Positions 1 through 9,447 are shown, counted from the stretch's first letter. The stretch is DNA of 34,160 nt from Myxococcales bacterium (GCA_012959865.1 DUCH01000077.1:5621-39780); one strand, 5' to 3'. Notes: generated from the sequence alone by a model not told the origin. Program-made: numbers and translations.

Positions 1-588
1 GAGGACGGCTGGACCCCCCTTCTGCTCGCCGCACTTCTCGGCCACGAGGAAGCCGTGGCCGTGCTGCTCAGCGCCGGCGCCGACCCCGCCGCCACCAACC
101 CCGACGACCACACCGCCCTGCAACTCGCCGCCCGAAAGGGAAACCTCGAAGTCATGGAAGCCCTGCTCGATTCCGGCATTTCGGTGGATGGCAGCAACCC
201 TCTGGGCACGACGGCCCTGCACTCCGTGGCGCTGACGCCCCAAATCGCCGCTGCAGAGTTCCTATTGAAACGCGGCGCCAATCCCAACGCCCGGGGCGGC
301 GATGCCCAGACGCCCTTGCACGTCACCGCCTTCAGCTTTCAGGCGGCCGGCGAAATGGCCGGTTTACTCATCGACCACGGCGCCAGGCTGAACGCCCGCA
401 ACAAGTACCGCGCCACCCCACTACTGCTCGCCGCCATACAGGGCAATCTCCCGGTGATCCGGGTTCTACTGGAGCGGGGCGCCGACCCCGACCTGGAATC
501 CATGAACGAACAGACTCCACTCGAAGCCGCCCGGGCGGCGAAAAAAAACAAAGCGGCGGAACTGTTGGAGTCCGCTTCCCGAGGTTGA
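1..588 (+). CDS. Ankyrin-repeat protein, 3' part of gene
   Basis: The frame is open from the first base of the window, so the 5' end lies outside it. About five and a half ankyrin repeats of roughly 33 residues can be read, with recurring T-x-L-x-x-A-A, G-N/H-x-x-x-x-x-x-L-L and G-A-D/N-P elements; the last repeat is a degenerate cap ending in LLESASRG. Ankyrin repeats are protein-protein interaction scaffolds. The visible part shows no enzymatic domain, and any signal peptide or membrane segment would be upstream of the window. The gene converges on the response-regulator gene at 673 across an 84-base spacer that shows no clear terminator. The partner or function cannot be inferred. The family call is secure; the exact role is unknown. 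Confidence 0.9.
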   Translation, partial: EDGWTPLLLAALLGHEEAVAVLLSAGADPAATNPDDHTALQLAARKGNLEVMEALLDSGISVDGSNPLGTTALHSVALTPQIAAAEFLLKRGANPNARGGDAQTPLHVTAFSFQAAGEMAGLLIDHGARLNARNKYRATPLLLAAIQGNLPVIRVLLERGADPDLESMNEQTPLEAARAAKKNKAAELLESASRG

Positions 589-672
589 GGGCGGCTCCGG
601 AGACGAATCTGTCCAAGGCATGCCGGGATCGCGGGTCGCGGCGCCCACACTCGAGCAGCCCGAGATTCCTGC

Positions 673-2004
673 TCAGTCCAGGCCGAATTCGACCAACTTG
701 CGGCGCAGGGTGGAGCGGTCGATATCCAGCGATTTGGCAGCGCGAGTCCGGTTGCCCTCACAATCCTCAAGCGCTTTTTGAATGGCCCAGCGTTCAAGCG
801 CACGAAGGGTCACACCCCGGGGTGCGCCCTGGAAGCCACTTGATGATGCACCGCTCTCGCCCCCGTCCGAGCGCGAAACCCATCCCGCAGACTGAAGCGA
901 AAGGTGCCCGACGCCAATTTTCCCGTCCCCCGCCGCCGCCTTGGCGCCCTGAACGACGTTGCGCAGCTGGCGGACGTTTCCCGCCCACTCAGCTCCCATC
1001 AGCGCCTCGATCGCGTCGGGGGTGAAGCCCCCTCCGCCCGTTCCGGCGAAGTGGTGGGCCAACAGCGGAATATCATCCAGACGTTGACTCAGCGTCGGTA
1101 GCCGAATTTCGATCCCCCTCAGTCGGTAGTAGAGATCCTCGCGCAGGGTTCGTTCTTGCATCATGATCGCCGGGTCCCGGTTGGTCGCCGCCAGGAAGCG
1201 AACCGAAACCCTCTGGCTCTGCTCTGCGCCCACCGGCCTCACCTCGCCGTCATCGATGACCCGGAGCAACTTCGCTTGGTGGGCGGGAAGCATCGTCTCG
1301 AGCTCGTCCAGGAAAAGCACGCCCCCATCCGCCTGGCGCAGCAAACCGGAATGGTCGCGCTCGGCACCCGTGAAGGAACCCCTCCGATGACCGAAGAATT
1401 CACTCTCGAAAAGCTCGGGGGGTGACAGCGCGCAGTTGTGGGCCACGAATGGACCGCCCCCCACCGCAGAATAGGAATGAATCGCCCGGGAGACGAGTTC
1501 CTTGCCCGTCCCGGTATCCCCCGTGATAATGACGTGGACATCGCTTCGAGCGGCCATCACCACCCGATGGCGAACGTCGACGATGGCCGGACTCTCGCCC
1601 ACGAGTTCGGAAACCAGGGGCGGCTCTACTCCCCGGCTGGGACGAACCCGCAAAGCCTTCTTGACCGCCTCACTGACTACTGCCGGCGAAGACGGCTTGA
1701 CGAGGTAGTTGAGCGCCCCGAGATGAATGGCCTGAACAACGTCCTCGATCCCCTCGTTCGCCGTCAGAACGATGACCGGAAGATCTGGCCAGCGTTGTTT
1801 GAGATGATCCAGAAGCTCGAGGCCGTCCATCTGTGGCATCCGAATATCCGAGATCACCAGATCGAAGGGATTGGTCTCCAGCGCGATCAGGGCCTCAACA
1901 CCGTTCCCCGTGGTTCGAACCTCGAATTTCTCCTGCTCGAGGAGAAGGCGCAGATACTCCGAAGCGGAGGGTTCATCGTCAACGATGAGAATCTTGCTAG
2001 CCAA
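673..2004 (-). CDS. Sigma-54-dependent response regulator, NtrC family
   Basis: A 443-residue transcription activator that on phosphorylation would drive RNA polymerase-sigma54 open-complex formation. Residues 1-120 are a receiver domain with the acidic pair D9-D10, phospho-acceptor D53, T81 and K103. Residues about 133-355 are the AAA+ domain, with Walker A GDTGTGKE (162-169), the sigma54-contact loop as GSFTGA (209-214, Ala to Ser at the second position), Walker B ending D233-E234, the arginine-finger region REDLYYRL and the sensor II stretch GNVRQLRN. The last 45 residues form a Fis-type helix-turn-helix (GNRTRAAKSLDIDRSTLRRK). The start lies 11 bases after the stop of the sensor kinase, so the two are almost certainly one operon. 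Target genes and the stimulus cannot be read from the window. Confidence 0.95.
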   Translation of the reverse strand: MASKILIVDDEPSASEYLRLLLEQEKFEVRTTGNGVEALIALETNPFDLVISDIRMPQMDGLELLDHLKQRWPDLPVIVLTANEGIEDVVQAIHLGALNYLVKPSSPAVVSEAVKKALRVRPSRGVEPPLVSELVGESPAIVDVRHRVVMAARSDVHVIITGDTGTGKELVSRAIHSYSAVGGGPFVAHNCALSPPELFESEFFGHRRGSFTGAERDHSGLLRQADGGVLFLDELETMLPAHQAKLLRVIDDGEVRPVGAEQSQRVSVRFLAATNRDPAIMMQERTLREDLYYRLRGIEIRLPTLSQRLDDIPLLAHHFAGTGGGGFTPDAIEALMGAEWAGNVRQLRNVVQGAKAAAGDGKIGVGHLSLQSAGWVSRSDGGESGASSSGFQGAPRGVTLRALERWAIQKALEDCEGNRTRAAKSLDIDRSTLRRKLVEFGLD

Positions 2005-2015
2005 TTCAATCCGCC

Positions 2016-3326
2016 TTATCGAACGCCCGGACCGCTGGAATCGCGCGCCACGGGAAGAATCAATTCAAAGACAGCGCCCGACCCCGGGCCAGCGCTCGCG
2101 GTGATACTACCACCGTGCTCCTCGGCAATCCGCCGGGCCAGGAAGAGTCCGTAGCCGCTGCCCTTGCGCTTTGTGGTAAACCCCGGCTTGAAAATTTCTT
2201 CGATCTGGGACTCGCTCAACCCGGGCCCGTCATCGCCGATCCTAATCTTGACCTGGCCGCCGGAAACCTCGGTTTCGAGCATGCCCCGGCCCTCTCCGCT
2301 CATCGCTTCAACGGCGTTGCGGAGGAGAATGACCAGGGTTTCGGTCAGGGAAGCCCCGGGGACCGTCACCGGCGGCGTATCTGGGTTGGTATGAACATCC
2401 CACTCCACACCCGGATGAGAACGTATCACCTCGTCCAGAGCGCACTCCACCGCGGTCGAAAGAGAGCCCGGCCCACTCGAATCGCGCTGCTCGGCAGCGC
2501 GCTGAAACCCGGGGCCGCTGATCGGCAATTGGACCGCCTCTTCCTGTCCCGGGGAAGCATCGCGAGCACTTGCCGTCGGCACCAGGTTGATCCGCGCAAG
2601 CGAATCGAGATCGTCGATGGCCGCGCGCAACCCCTTGAGAGCCGAGGCTGCATGGCCTCGGTCTTGGAGCTGGGGTTCGATCAGCCGCACGAACCCGCGA
2701 AGACTGTGAACCGTATTTTTGATGCCGTGGGCGAGGCGAGCCACGTTTTCGCCCAGTGCGGCCACGGTGCGTTCGTCGGCGAGTTCCTGGGTGAGTACTC
2801 CCAGGCGCTGGTCCAGGGCATCCTTCTCCACGACCATCGAGCTCTGGCGCTGGGCCCAGCGGCGCGTCACCAAGGAAGTCGCCAACCCCATTCCAGCCAT
2901 GAATCCAGACTGAAGAACCATGGACCGCACTTCGAGTGGGATGCCCAAGAAGGCCTGCTGATACCACAACCCCAGGATCGAGCCCGCCGCAACCCAGACA
3001 ATATGCCGGAGGCTCAGGCTCATGGCGGACAACACGATTTCAAGCCAGAGGCCGGCAATGAAGGGCGACACCACCCCACCAGTCACAGAGATGAGCGCGG
3101 TCCAGCCGCCCACACCGATCACCGGGGAAGCCCCCATGCAGAACCGGGCCATGCTTGGTCGAGCGCTAAACGCATAGGCGAGAAAATTCAGCGTGGCACT
3201 AATGCCCACGATCCAAAGCGCCACGTAGCCAATGGCCAGCTCCGCTCGAAATAGATACGCGGCAATGGCTCCCAACGAGAGTGCAAAGTGTCTCGCCAGG
3301 AGAACACGATCAAACGCCCGTTCCAT
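2016..3326 (-). CDS. Membrane-bound sensor histidine kinase
   Basis: A 436-residue kinase, the likely partner of the adjacent NtrC-type regulator. Residues 10-155 are hydrophobic, with about five or six predicted membrane helices and no large periplasmic sensor domain, so the stimulus is probably sensed in or at the inner membrane. A short coiled-coil-like linker (about 160-190) leads to the H box, with phospho-acceptor H200 in ARLAHGIKNTVHSL. The catalytic ATPase domain follows: N box LLRNAVEAM (N337), G1 box GDDGPGL (364-370), F box IFKPGFTTK and G2 box GSGYGLFLARR. Residues about 250-290 are low-complexity and Ser/Gly-rich between the two halves. The gene lies 159 bases downstream of topA on the same strand; a promoter in that gap is likely but none was recognised. 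The stimulus is unknown. Confidence 0.93.
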   Translation of the reverse strand: MERAFDRVLLARHFALSLGAIAAYLFRAELAIGYVALWIVGISATLNFLAYAFSARPSMARFCMGASPVIGVGGWTALISVTGGVVSPFIAGLWLEIVLSAMSLSLRHIVWVAAGSILGLWYQQAFLGIPLEVRSMVLQSGFMAGMGLATSLVTRRWAQRQSSMVVEKDALDQRLGVLTQELADERTVAALGENVARLAHGIKNTVHSLRGFVRLIEPQLQDRGHAASALKGLRAAIDDLDSLARINLVPTASARDASPGQEEAVQLPISGPGFQRAAEQRDSSGPGSLSTAVECALDEVIRSHPGVEWDVHTNPDTPPVTVPGASLTETLVILLRNAVEAMSGEGRGMLETEVSGGQVKIRIGDDGPGLSESQIEEIFKPGFTTKRKGSGYGLFLARRIAEEHGGSITASAGPGSGAVFELILPVARDSSGPGVR

Positions 3327-3485
3327 CAGCAGCGTTCCCGTGGCAGCTGCAAGCCGCCTTCAATCTCCATTCGACGGCGACCATATCACCGCCTAGAACC
3401 CGACGCTATCGGGTAGAGGCCCCGAACTCTCCGGGAACTGTCGGGCCCAGCCGACCGCCCATCAATTCGCGCCCCTTGTTGAAGC

Positions 3486-6239
3486 TCATCGCGAACCGCT
3501 CCCCGCCTTGGCGGCGGACTTCTTGGCCGCAGCCTTCTTTCGCTTGGCCGCCTTTTTGCGCTTGGCGGGCCCCTTGCGAGCCGCCGCCTTCTTGGTCCGC
3601 GCCGGTGGCTTGGGCTGCTCTTCCACCCACTGACCCTCGCGATAATACGCGCGCCAACCCGAGGGCTTTCCGTCCTTCTCGGTCATCACGTACTGTTCCT
3701 TCGTCTTTCGGAGGAACCGCACCACGGCCTTGTTGCCGGCGCCATCCTCGGTCGGTGCCGTCGCCAGGAACTTGTATTTTTCATCCAACTGTTCAGCGAC
3801 AGTGCGAATTTCGTCGACCAGGGGAGCGCGGGTCTCCCGGTGCTTGGGAAATTGACTGGCGGCCAGGAAGATCCCCGCAGCGCCATCGCGCAGCAAGTAA
3901 AAGTCTTCGCATTTTTCACACGCAAGATCCGGCATGGGAATTGGATCAACCTTGGGCGGAGCGGGCTCGCCGCTTCGGAGCAGCTTGCGAGTGTTTTTGC
4001 ACTCCTCGCTGGTGCACGCGAAATATTTACCAAAGCGACCCGACCTCAGCTGCATTTCGTCTTCGCACTTGTCGCACTGGAGCACGGGGCCATCGTATCC
4101 CTTGATGTGAAACTGGCCCTCTTCCACTTCGAATCCGTCGCAATCCGGGTTGCTCCCGCAGACATGCAACTTGCGACCTTCGTCGACGAGATAGCTCACC
4201 ATGGTGGTCTTGCAGCGACCGCAGTGTCTCCGGTTTAGCAGCAGCCGGGCCTCGCCCTCTTCTTGATCTTCGGCGTCAGCGCTCACCACCTCTTCGCCGG
4301 GGACAAGGTTGATCGTTGACTTGCAGCGCTCCTTGGGTGGCAACGCGTAACCCGAGCAACCCAGGAAGACTCCTGTGGAAGCCGTTCGAATCTGCATGGG
4401 GAGCTCGCATTTCGGGCAGGCGATATCGGTATCCGTGGGAAGATTGGAACGCATGCCTCCCCTCTCGGCCCCGGCAGCATCGACCTGCTTCTTGAAGCCG
4501 GAATAGAACTTCCCGAGCACATCCTTCCACTGCTTCTTCCCAAGAGCAACGTCGTCGAGGGATTCCTCCAGTTCGGCAGTAAAACCGAAATCCATCAACT
4601 CCTCAAAATTCTCTACAAGACGTTCGGTCACAATCTCGCCGATTTTCTCCGCATAGAAGCGACGGTTCTCCACCCGGGCATAACCGCGATCCTGAATCGA
4701 GGAAATGATCGAAGCGTACGTCGAGGGGCGCCCGATCCCGCATTTTTCGAGTTCGCGGACAAGGCTCGCCTCGCTATAACGCGGGGGCGGCTTTGTGAAA
4801 TGCTGCACCGGATCGAGTGCTTGAACCCTGAGTTCCTCACCCACTTGGACATCGGGCAGCGCCGCGTTTCGGTCGCCCTTGCCCGTAGGCGGCTGCACCT
4901 TCGTGTAACCGTCGAAAACCAGGATTCGGCCCCTCGTCCGCAATTCAAACTCGTCCACGTTGACCACGATGCTGGTACTCAAGTAGCGCGCCGGGGGCAT
5001 CTGGCAGGCGACGAATTGCCTCCAGATCATGGAATAAAGCCGCTCCTGATCGGGCTCCAGACCAGCAATATCCCCCGGGCCAACATTCACATCCGAAGGG
5101 CGGATGGCTTCGTGGGCTTCCTGGGCGCCTTCCTTGCTCGAATAACTCAGCGCTTCTTCGGGCAGATAGGGCGCGCCGAACTGATCCTCGATATAGCCGC
5201 GGCAAGACTCCACTGCCTCGGCGGACAAGTTCGTGGAGTCCGTCCGCATGTACGTTATGTGGCCTTCCTGATAGAGACGCTGGGCCAACACCATTGTCTT
5301 CTTCACGCCAAAGCCAAGGCGCGTGCTCGCGGCCTGCTGAAGAGTCGACGTGATATAGGGTGCTCCGGGCCGGGTCGAAGTGGGCTTGTCGTTGCGCTCG
5401 GCAATTTCAAAGGGCTGACCTTCCAAGGTCGCAACAGCCGCGTCCGTGGCCTCGCCACTTGTCGGCCGAAACTCCTTCCCCCCCTGCTTCATCACCTGCA
5501 ATCGCATGGGATCGCCCGCCGCGCTGCGCACATCGGCGTAAACTTCCCAAAACTCGTCAGGAATAAAAGCCTGGATTTCGCGCTCACGATCCACCAGCAG
5601 TCGCACGGAGACCGACTGCACCCGACCGGCGGAGAGTCCTCGGGCGACTTTGGACCAGAGAAGCGGCGAGAGTGTGTACCCCACCACCCGGTCTAGAAAG
5701 CGCCGAGCCTGCTGGGCGTTGACCCGGGCAATATCGAGTTCCCCGGGCGATTCGAAGGCCTGGCGAATCGCTGAACGGGTGATTTCGTTGAAGACCACGC
5801 GCTTGAAGCGCTTCTTGGCCCCCCCGATCACTTCTCGGAGATGCCAGGCGATGGCCTCCCCCTCGCGGTCGAGATCCGTGGCCAAATAAATAAGATCGGC
5901 TTCGTCGGCCAAGCGGCGGAGCTCCGCCACCACCTTTTCCTTCTTGGGAAGGATCTCGTAGTTGGCCTCCCAATCCTTGTCGGGATCGATGCCCATCCGG
6001 GCGATCAGGGCCTCGTGGGCCTTCTTCTTTCTATGCGCCGTTCGCTTGGCACCCTTCAGGCTCCGGGTCTTGGCCGCCGCCTTCGCCCGGGCCACGGTGT
6101 CCACCTTTTTCCCCGATCCGGAGACCGGCAGATCGCGAATATGCCCCACGCTGGATTTCACGATGAAATCCCGGCCCAGGTACTTATTGATGGTCTTCGC
6201 CTTTGCCGGCGATTCCACGATGACGAGCGACTTTCCCAT
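3486..6239 (-). CDS. topA: DNA topoisomerase I (type IA)
   Basis: Relaxes negative supercoils by transient cleavage of one strand. Numbered from the chosen start, the Toprim domain has E9 in [10 protein letters not shown] and the metal-binding set TDLDREGEA (121-129). The catalytic tyrosine is Y330 in [10 protein letters not shown]. Three good C-terminal zinc ribbons follow (CPKC..., CGRC..., CDKC...). A fourth keeps only CEKC, with its second cysteine pair lost, as in E. coli TopA. The protein ends with about 40 residues rich in Lys and Ala ([20 protein letters not shown]), a histone-H1-like tail beyond the usual end. ATG at 6239 was chosen because the family begins M-G-K-x-L-V-I-V-E-S and AGAGGG lies just upstream; an in-frame ATG at 6260 would add seven residues. 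The fold and the wording of many segments are closest to gammaproteobacterial TopA. Confidence 0.97.
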   Translation of the reverse strand: MGKSLVIVESPAKAKTINKYLGRDFIVKSSVGHIRDLPVSGSGKKVDTVARAKAAAKTRSLKGAKRTAHRKKKAHEALIARMGIDPDKDWEANYEILPKKEKVVAELRRLADEADLIYLATDLDREGEAIAWHLREVIGGAKKRFKRVVFNEITRSAIRQAFESPGELDIARVNAQQARRFLDRVVGYTLSPLLWSKVARGLSAGRVQSVSVRLLVDREREIQAFIPDEFWEVYADVRSAAGDPMRLQVMKQGGKEFRPTSGEATDAAVATLEGQPFEIAERNDKPTSTRPGAPYITSTLQQAASTRLGFGVKKTMVLAQRLYQEGHITYMRTDSTNLSAEAVESCRGYIEDQFGAPYLPEEALSYSSKEGAQEAHEAIRPSDVNVGPGDIAGLEPDQERLYSMIWRQFVACQMPPARYLSTSIVVNVDEFELRTRGRILVFDGYTKVQPPTGKGDRNAALPDVQVGEELRVQALDPVQHFTKPPPRYSEASLVRELEKCGIGRPSTYASIISSIQDRGYARVENRRFYAEKIGEIVTERLVENFEELMDFGFTAELEESLDDVALGKKQWKDVLGKFYSGFKKQVDAAGAERGGMRSNLPTDTDIACPKCELPMQIRTASTGVFLGCSGYALPPKERCKSTINLVPGEEVVSADAEDQEEGEARLLLNRRHCGRCKTTMVSYLVDEGRKLHVCGSNPDCDGFEVEEGQFHIKGYDGPVLQCDKCEDEMQLRSGRFGKYFACTSEECKNTRKLLRSGEPAPPKVDPIPMPDLACEKCEDFYLLRDGAAGIFLAASQFPKHRETRAPLVDEIRTVAEQLDEKYKFLATAPTEDGAGNKAVVRFLRKTKEQYVMTEKDGKPSGWRAYYREGQWVEEQPKPPARTKKAAARKGPAKRKKAAKRKKAAAKKSAAKAGSGSR

Positions 6240-6260
6240 ATTCCCTCTGGGTGCGGCCAT

Positions 6261-6693
6261 CGGAGTCTCTGAGGGAAGACTTGACCCCCACGGGATCCCA
6301 CCTCCAGGCCACGATGTGTAGGGGGAACGCTTTTAGCACAAGAATTTCACGAAGAAAGCCATACCCGTGGGGAACCGAGAATCGCCGCAACAAGCCAACG
6401 GGTAGCTATCCCGGGGGCGATTCGTTTTTGGGGGGTTTCAAAACCTCTGATGGGTTCGAATTCGATCCAGGAGGCCTCGTCTTGCCCGGACGATTTTTTT
6501 TTTGCCATCCGACATTTCGAGCCTCATCTGGGGAGACACCCGGGCAGAGGCACCATTGGCCTTCGCCCCCTGGGGGTAGATTCGCCCCTGCCCCAATTGA
6601 CCCTTCCCGGAGCCTCAGCGACCATCGCGCCCGGTTCACTTCCGGGGCCCAACCCCGGCTCCCTCGCCCTTCGACCCGCACAGGAGACGCTCC
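6261..6693. other. Divergent intergenic region between topA and the DUF7064-like gene
   Basis: About 430 bases between divergently transcribed genes, so promoters for both should lie here. I found no convincing -35/-10 pair. It holds a 10-base T run behind a short inverted repeat (6477-6503), several G runs (for example 6430-6435), and the plus-strand ribosome binding site AGGAG at 6682-6686, seven bases before the ATG at 6694. No coding sequence is supported: the open frames crossing it are rich in Pro, Arg and Ser and match no family. Confidence 0.6.
6477..6503 (+). terminator. Short inverted repeat followed by ten T
   Basis: TCGTC (6477-6481) and GACGA (6489-6493) can pair around a 7-base loop and are followed directly by T at 6494-6503. 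This has the shape of a weak intrinsic terminator on the plus strand. However, no plus-strand gene ends upstream, and the next plus gene starts 190 bases downstream. It could be an attenuator in the leader of that gene, or chance. Confidence 0.25.
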
Positions 6694-7677
6694 ATGGCGC
6701 AAATTATCGGCAACCTAGTCCCCGAGGACGACTACACGCATCCCCTGGGCAAAGAGACGAATTTCAACGAGAGCATGTACTTCAACTTCTTCGATCCCGA
6801 TCGGTCCATTGGCGGCTTTGTCCGCCTGGGAAATCGGGCCAACGAGGGCAACGCCGAAATGACCGTCTGCCTCTATCTGGCCGACGGCCGCGTCCTCTTC
6901 AGCTTCAAGCGTGCGCCCATCGGCCACAACGACGCGTTTAACGCCGGCGGCCTGGAATTCAGTGTCATCGAACCCAGCGAAGAACTCCGCACCGTCTACT
7001 CCGGAGGCGCGGCGGAGTTGGTCGACCCGCGCTCCATGTCGGACCCCGCCGAGGCGTTCAAAAACAGCCAACGCCGTCGCCTGAAAGTCGACCTCACCCA
7101 TCGAGCATCGGGCCCCATGTACGGAAGCAGCCATTCGAAAACCGAAGAGACTCGGGATACAGAGCAGCAGTTCGGCAAGGCCCACTACGAGCAGCACATG
7201 CGCGTCACAGGTTTTCTCGAAATCGATGATGAAAGGCTGGAGATCGCCGGCTACGGACTGCGGGACCATTCCTGGGGACCGCGCCACTGGCAGGCGATTC
7301 AACGCTACGAATGGCTGACCATGAATTTTGGTCCCGATTTTGGCGCCATGGTCTCGATCATTCGCCGGGACGCGGACCATGAAAAACGAGGGGGGGTTGT
7401 GGTTCGGAACGGCGAACTCAGCCTTATCCGAAACGTCGAAATCGAAACCGAATACGAGGCCAACGATCTCTATCACCGTGGCTTGGAGGTGCGGTTGGAA
7501 ACCCGAGAGGGCGAGAACTTGGTGATCCAGGGAGAGGTCATGGGCTTCATCCCCTTACGCAACCGCCGCCAGGGCATGGTGACTCATATCGGCGAGGGGA
7601 TGACCCGTTGGCACTGCGGTGACCGGGTCGGTTACGGACTCTCGGAGTATCTGCGCCAGGTGGACCCCGGTCTCTAG
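6694..7677 (+). CDS. DUF7064/AttH-like lipocalin-fold protein
   Basis: A 327-residue protein with no signal peptide or membrane segment. It carries the signature of a large uncharacterised family found with fatty-acid and steroid catabolism genes: a mid-protein block GYGLRDHSWGPRHW (187-199), preceded by a beta-rich N-terminal half with ESMYFNFFDPD and followed by a beta-rich C-terminal half. The family is related to the AttH/CrtC-like double-lipocalin fold, which binds or hydrates hydrophobic molecules. No catalytic residue can be assigned. AGGAG seven bases before ATG 6694 fixes the start. It converges on the alcohol dehydrogenase at 7688 with only ten bases between the stop codons. The neighbouring lipid-type enzymes suggest a hydrophobic ligand; that is inference. 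The family name is from motif memory. Confidence 0.7.
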   Translation: MAQIIGNLVPEDDYTHPLGKETNFNESMYFNFFDPDRSIGGFVRLGNRANEGNAEMTVCLYLADGRVLFSFKRAPIGHNDAFNAGGLEFSVIEPSEELRTVYSGGAAELVDPRSMSDPAEAFKNSQRRRLKVDLTHRASGPMYGSSHSKTEETRDTEQQFGKAHYEQHMRVTGFLEIDDERLEIAGYGLRDHSWGPRHWQAIQRYEWLTMNFGPDFGAMVSIIRRDADHEKRGGVVVRNGELSLIRNVEIETEYEANDLYHRGLEVRLETREGENLVIQGEVMGFIPLRNRRQGMVTHIGEGMTRWHCGDRVGYGLSEYLRQVDPGL

Positions 7678-7687
7678 CCTGGGAAGT

Positions 7688-8623
7688 TCAGGCTTCAAGA
7701 ACCACCTTGATTGCTCCCTGCGCACGATCCCGCGCTGTCGCGAAAGCCTCAACCGCGGCCTCGAGGGGAAAGCGATGGGTAATCAGGATCTCGCCCAGGT
7801 CTGGCGCCTGGGCCACCAGGGCGGCGGCCCGGTCGAAATCACGCAGATCCCCATCCCGGCTGTACATGCTCGAGGGGATCACGTGGATCTCTTTCATACA
7901 CAAGGCGATGGCCGGCATGTTCATCCCCTGCCAATAGGTCGCCAACAGAATCAAGCGTGCACCGGGACGGGCCAACTGCACCGCGCTCTCCAGCGCCGAA
8001 TCCGTGCCCGCCGACTCGATCACGATGTCGTACTCGTCCTGGGTCCTCCCTGCCCCCAGACGCTCTCCGGCCTCGCGCTGGCGGTCGTGTCGCGCATAGA
8101 GGGCGACCGAGGCTCCCGCCGCTCGGCATGCCACCAAGGCGCAGAGCCCGATCGTACCCCCACCGATCACCGCCACGCGATCGCCGGGAGCCACGCCGCC
8201 TCGCCTCACCCCGTGAACCGCCACCGCCATGGGCTCTACCAGGCAGGCATCGCGCACCGATACTCCGGGAGCCAGCGCAACCAGGCATTGTTCGGGGACC
8301 ACGATGGTCTCGCTCATGCCCCCATCGAGCCCGACGCCCATCAGCCGGGCGGGGCCTCCCCGGCACAGGTTGTAGTCACCGCGTTGGCAGCAATCGCACT
8401 CGCCGCAGACCACCAGGGGCTCCACGGCCACCGGCGTACCATCGGCGAGTTCCCCAGCCATTTCATGGCCGAGGGTAACCTGGGGAGCGAAGACCGAGTC
8501 CAGCAAGTGTAGATCCGAGCCGCAAATGCCCGCTGAACGGAGTTTGACCCGGACGCCGTCCCCTTTGGGCTCGGGCAGTTCCACCACTTCGACGCCGCCC
8601 TGGGCACAGCGAACAGCACGCAC
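7688..8623 (-). CDS. Zinc-dependent alcohol dehydrogenase (MDR family), short form
   Basis: NAD(P)-dependent medium-chain dehydrogenase/reductase. The catalytic zinc site is visible as ICGSDLH and GHEMAGE, the structural zinc lobe as CGECDCCQRGDYNLC, and the Rossmann loop as GGGTIGLCAL. The start is taken as GTG 8623, giving VRAVRCAQGG and 311 residues. The frame stays open upstream, but that part only re-reads the TetR gene in another frame. At 311 residues it is some 30-40 shorter than typical members; the loss is mostly after the Rossmann loop, where the usual stretch between the second and fourth strands is replaced by a short GRTQDEYDIVIES. The GTG lies five bases after the TetR stop, so translation is probably coupled. 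A secondary alcohol or polyol substrate is possible; it cannot be specified. Confidence 0.85.
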   Translation of the reverse strand: MRAVRCAQGGVEVVELPEPKGDGVRVKLRSAGICGSDLHLLDSVFAPQVTLGHEMAGELADGTPVAVEPLVVCGECDCCQRGDYNLCRGGPARLMGVGLDGGMSETIVVPEQCLVALAPGVSVRDACLVEPMAVAVHGVRRGGVAPGDRVAVIGGGTIGLCALVACRAAGASVALYARHDRQREAGERLGAGRTQDEYDIVIESAGTDSALESAVQLARPGARLILLATYWQGMNMPAIALCMKEIHVIPSSMYSRDGDLRDFDRAAALVAQAPDLGEILITHRFPLEAAVEAFATARDRAQGAIKVVLEA

Positions 8624-8628
8624 TGGGT

Positions 8629-9330
8629 TCAGGATTCCTTGCTCGCCCGGGGCTCGTCGACAGCCGAGGGCTGCTCGAGCAGCGCACGAAAATTCAGTTC
8701 GATCACCCCCCGAGCCCGGGATGAGTTCATTTCGGAGTGATGGCGCATATTCTCCCAACTGCCCCAGGTCGCAACCAACGCCAGGCCCTCGATGATATCC
8801 CGGCGCCGCTCCTCGGGATTGCCTCCGAGTTCCGCGCTGAATACCCGGGCGATGCCCCGACGCATCTCGTCCCGCCAAGACCGCAGGGCATGCTCAAGAA
8901 CCGGGGAAAAGGGCTCGTGAAGCCGGGAAGCCCGACGGACGGGCGTCATCGATTCGTGGAGATAGACCAGTTCGTCCAGATAGTTCTTCAAGCGGTCTTC
9001 GAACGGACCCTCGGCGGAGATGTACTCCAGTTTTCGCACGATGCGCTCGCCCAATCGCCGGGCCGCAGCGCTGAAGAGGGTTTCCAAATCGGCAAAGTGC
9101 TGAAAGATGGTGCGCTCGGAGACCCCGGCCCGCTCGGCGATTGCTCTCGAGGTCGGCCGCAAGTCGCCGTCTTCGATGAGATCGATCAAGGCATCCGCCA
9201 CCGCCTTTTTTGTGCGCTCGGCCCGCGCCTCTCGCCCATCCCGGGGAGGCGGTGCTTCCTGGCCTCCCCGCTCCCACTTCAGTGCCTCGCTCGGTTCCAC
9301 TGTTCTACTCATAGTCCCAGTTTGCTCCAT
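8629..9330 (-). CDS. TetR-family transcriptional regulator
   Basis: One-component repressor of about 233 residues. The N-terminal DNA-binding domain begins near residue 34 (REARAERTKKAVADALIDLI). The helix-turn-helix is at about 58-80, TSRAIAERAGVSERTIFQHF, a standard TetR pattern. The C-terminal ligand domain is helical and unassigned. ATG 9330 was preferred to the longer frame from 9558, because the longer form would overlap the divergent thioesterase gene and adds an Arg-rich tract unlike the family. ATG 9312 (MSRTVEPSEA) is equally possible, since neither has a clear ribosome site. The gene is divergent from the hotdog thioesterase across 117 bases and directly precedes the dehydrogenase, so it probably controls both. 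A TetR operator in 9331-9447 is expected, but I did not recognise one. Confidence 0.88.
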   Translation of the reverse strand: MEQTGTMSRTVEPSEALKWERGGQEAPPPRDGREARAERTKKAVADALIDLIEDGDLRPTSRAIAERAGVSERTIFQHFADLETLFSAAARRLGERIVRKLEYISAEGPFEDRLKNYLDELVYLHESMTPVRRASRLHEPFSPVLEHALRSWRDEMRRGIARVFSAELGGNPEERRRDIIEGLALVATWGSWENMRHHSEMNSSRARGVIELNFRALLEQPSAVDEPRASKES

Positions 9331-9447
9331 CCTTCTTCGCCCATCCACTCGGCAAGAAATCCCATGGGGATGGCCCAGCCCTCCTAGCGCCGCCTTGCCG
9401 ACTCTCCGGGGCGATGCCAGAATGCGGCTCCGGCGGAGGCGGACCCG

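Noticed and set aside
585-1025. Plus-strand frame after the ankyrin gene
   Set aside because: It is antisense to the well-supported response regulator and its product is Arg/Pro-rich without domains.
3340-3360. Sigma-54 promoter (TGGCAGCTGCAAGC)
   Set aside because: The GG and GC dinucleotides are not at the required spacing, and the orientation does not fit a gene in that direction.
6440-6475. tRNA, from a GGTTCGAA T-loop-like string at 6452-6460
   Set aside because: The flanking bases do not form a T stem, and no acceptor, D or anticodon arm fits upstream.
8624-8878. Longer dehydrogenase form starting at 8878
   Set aside because: The extra 85 residues re-read the TetR coding sequence in another frame and have no dehydrogenase features.
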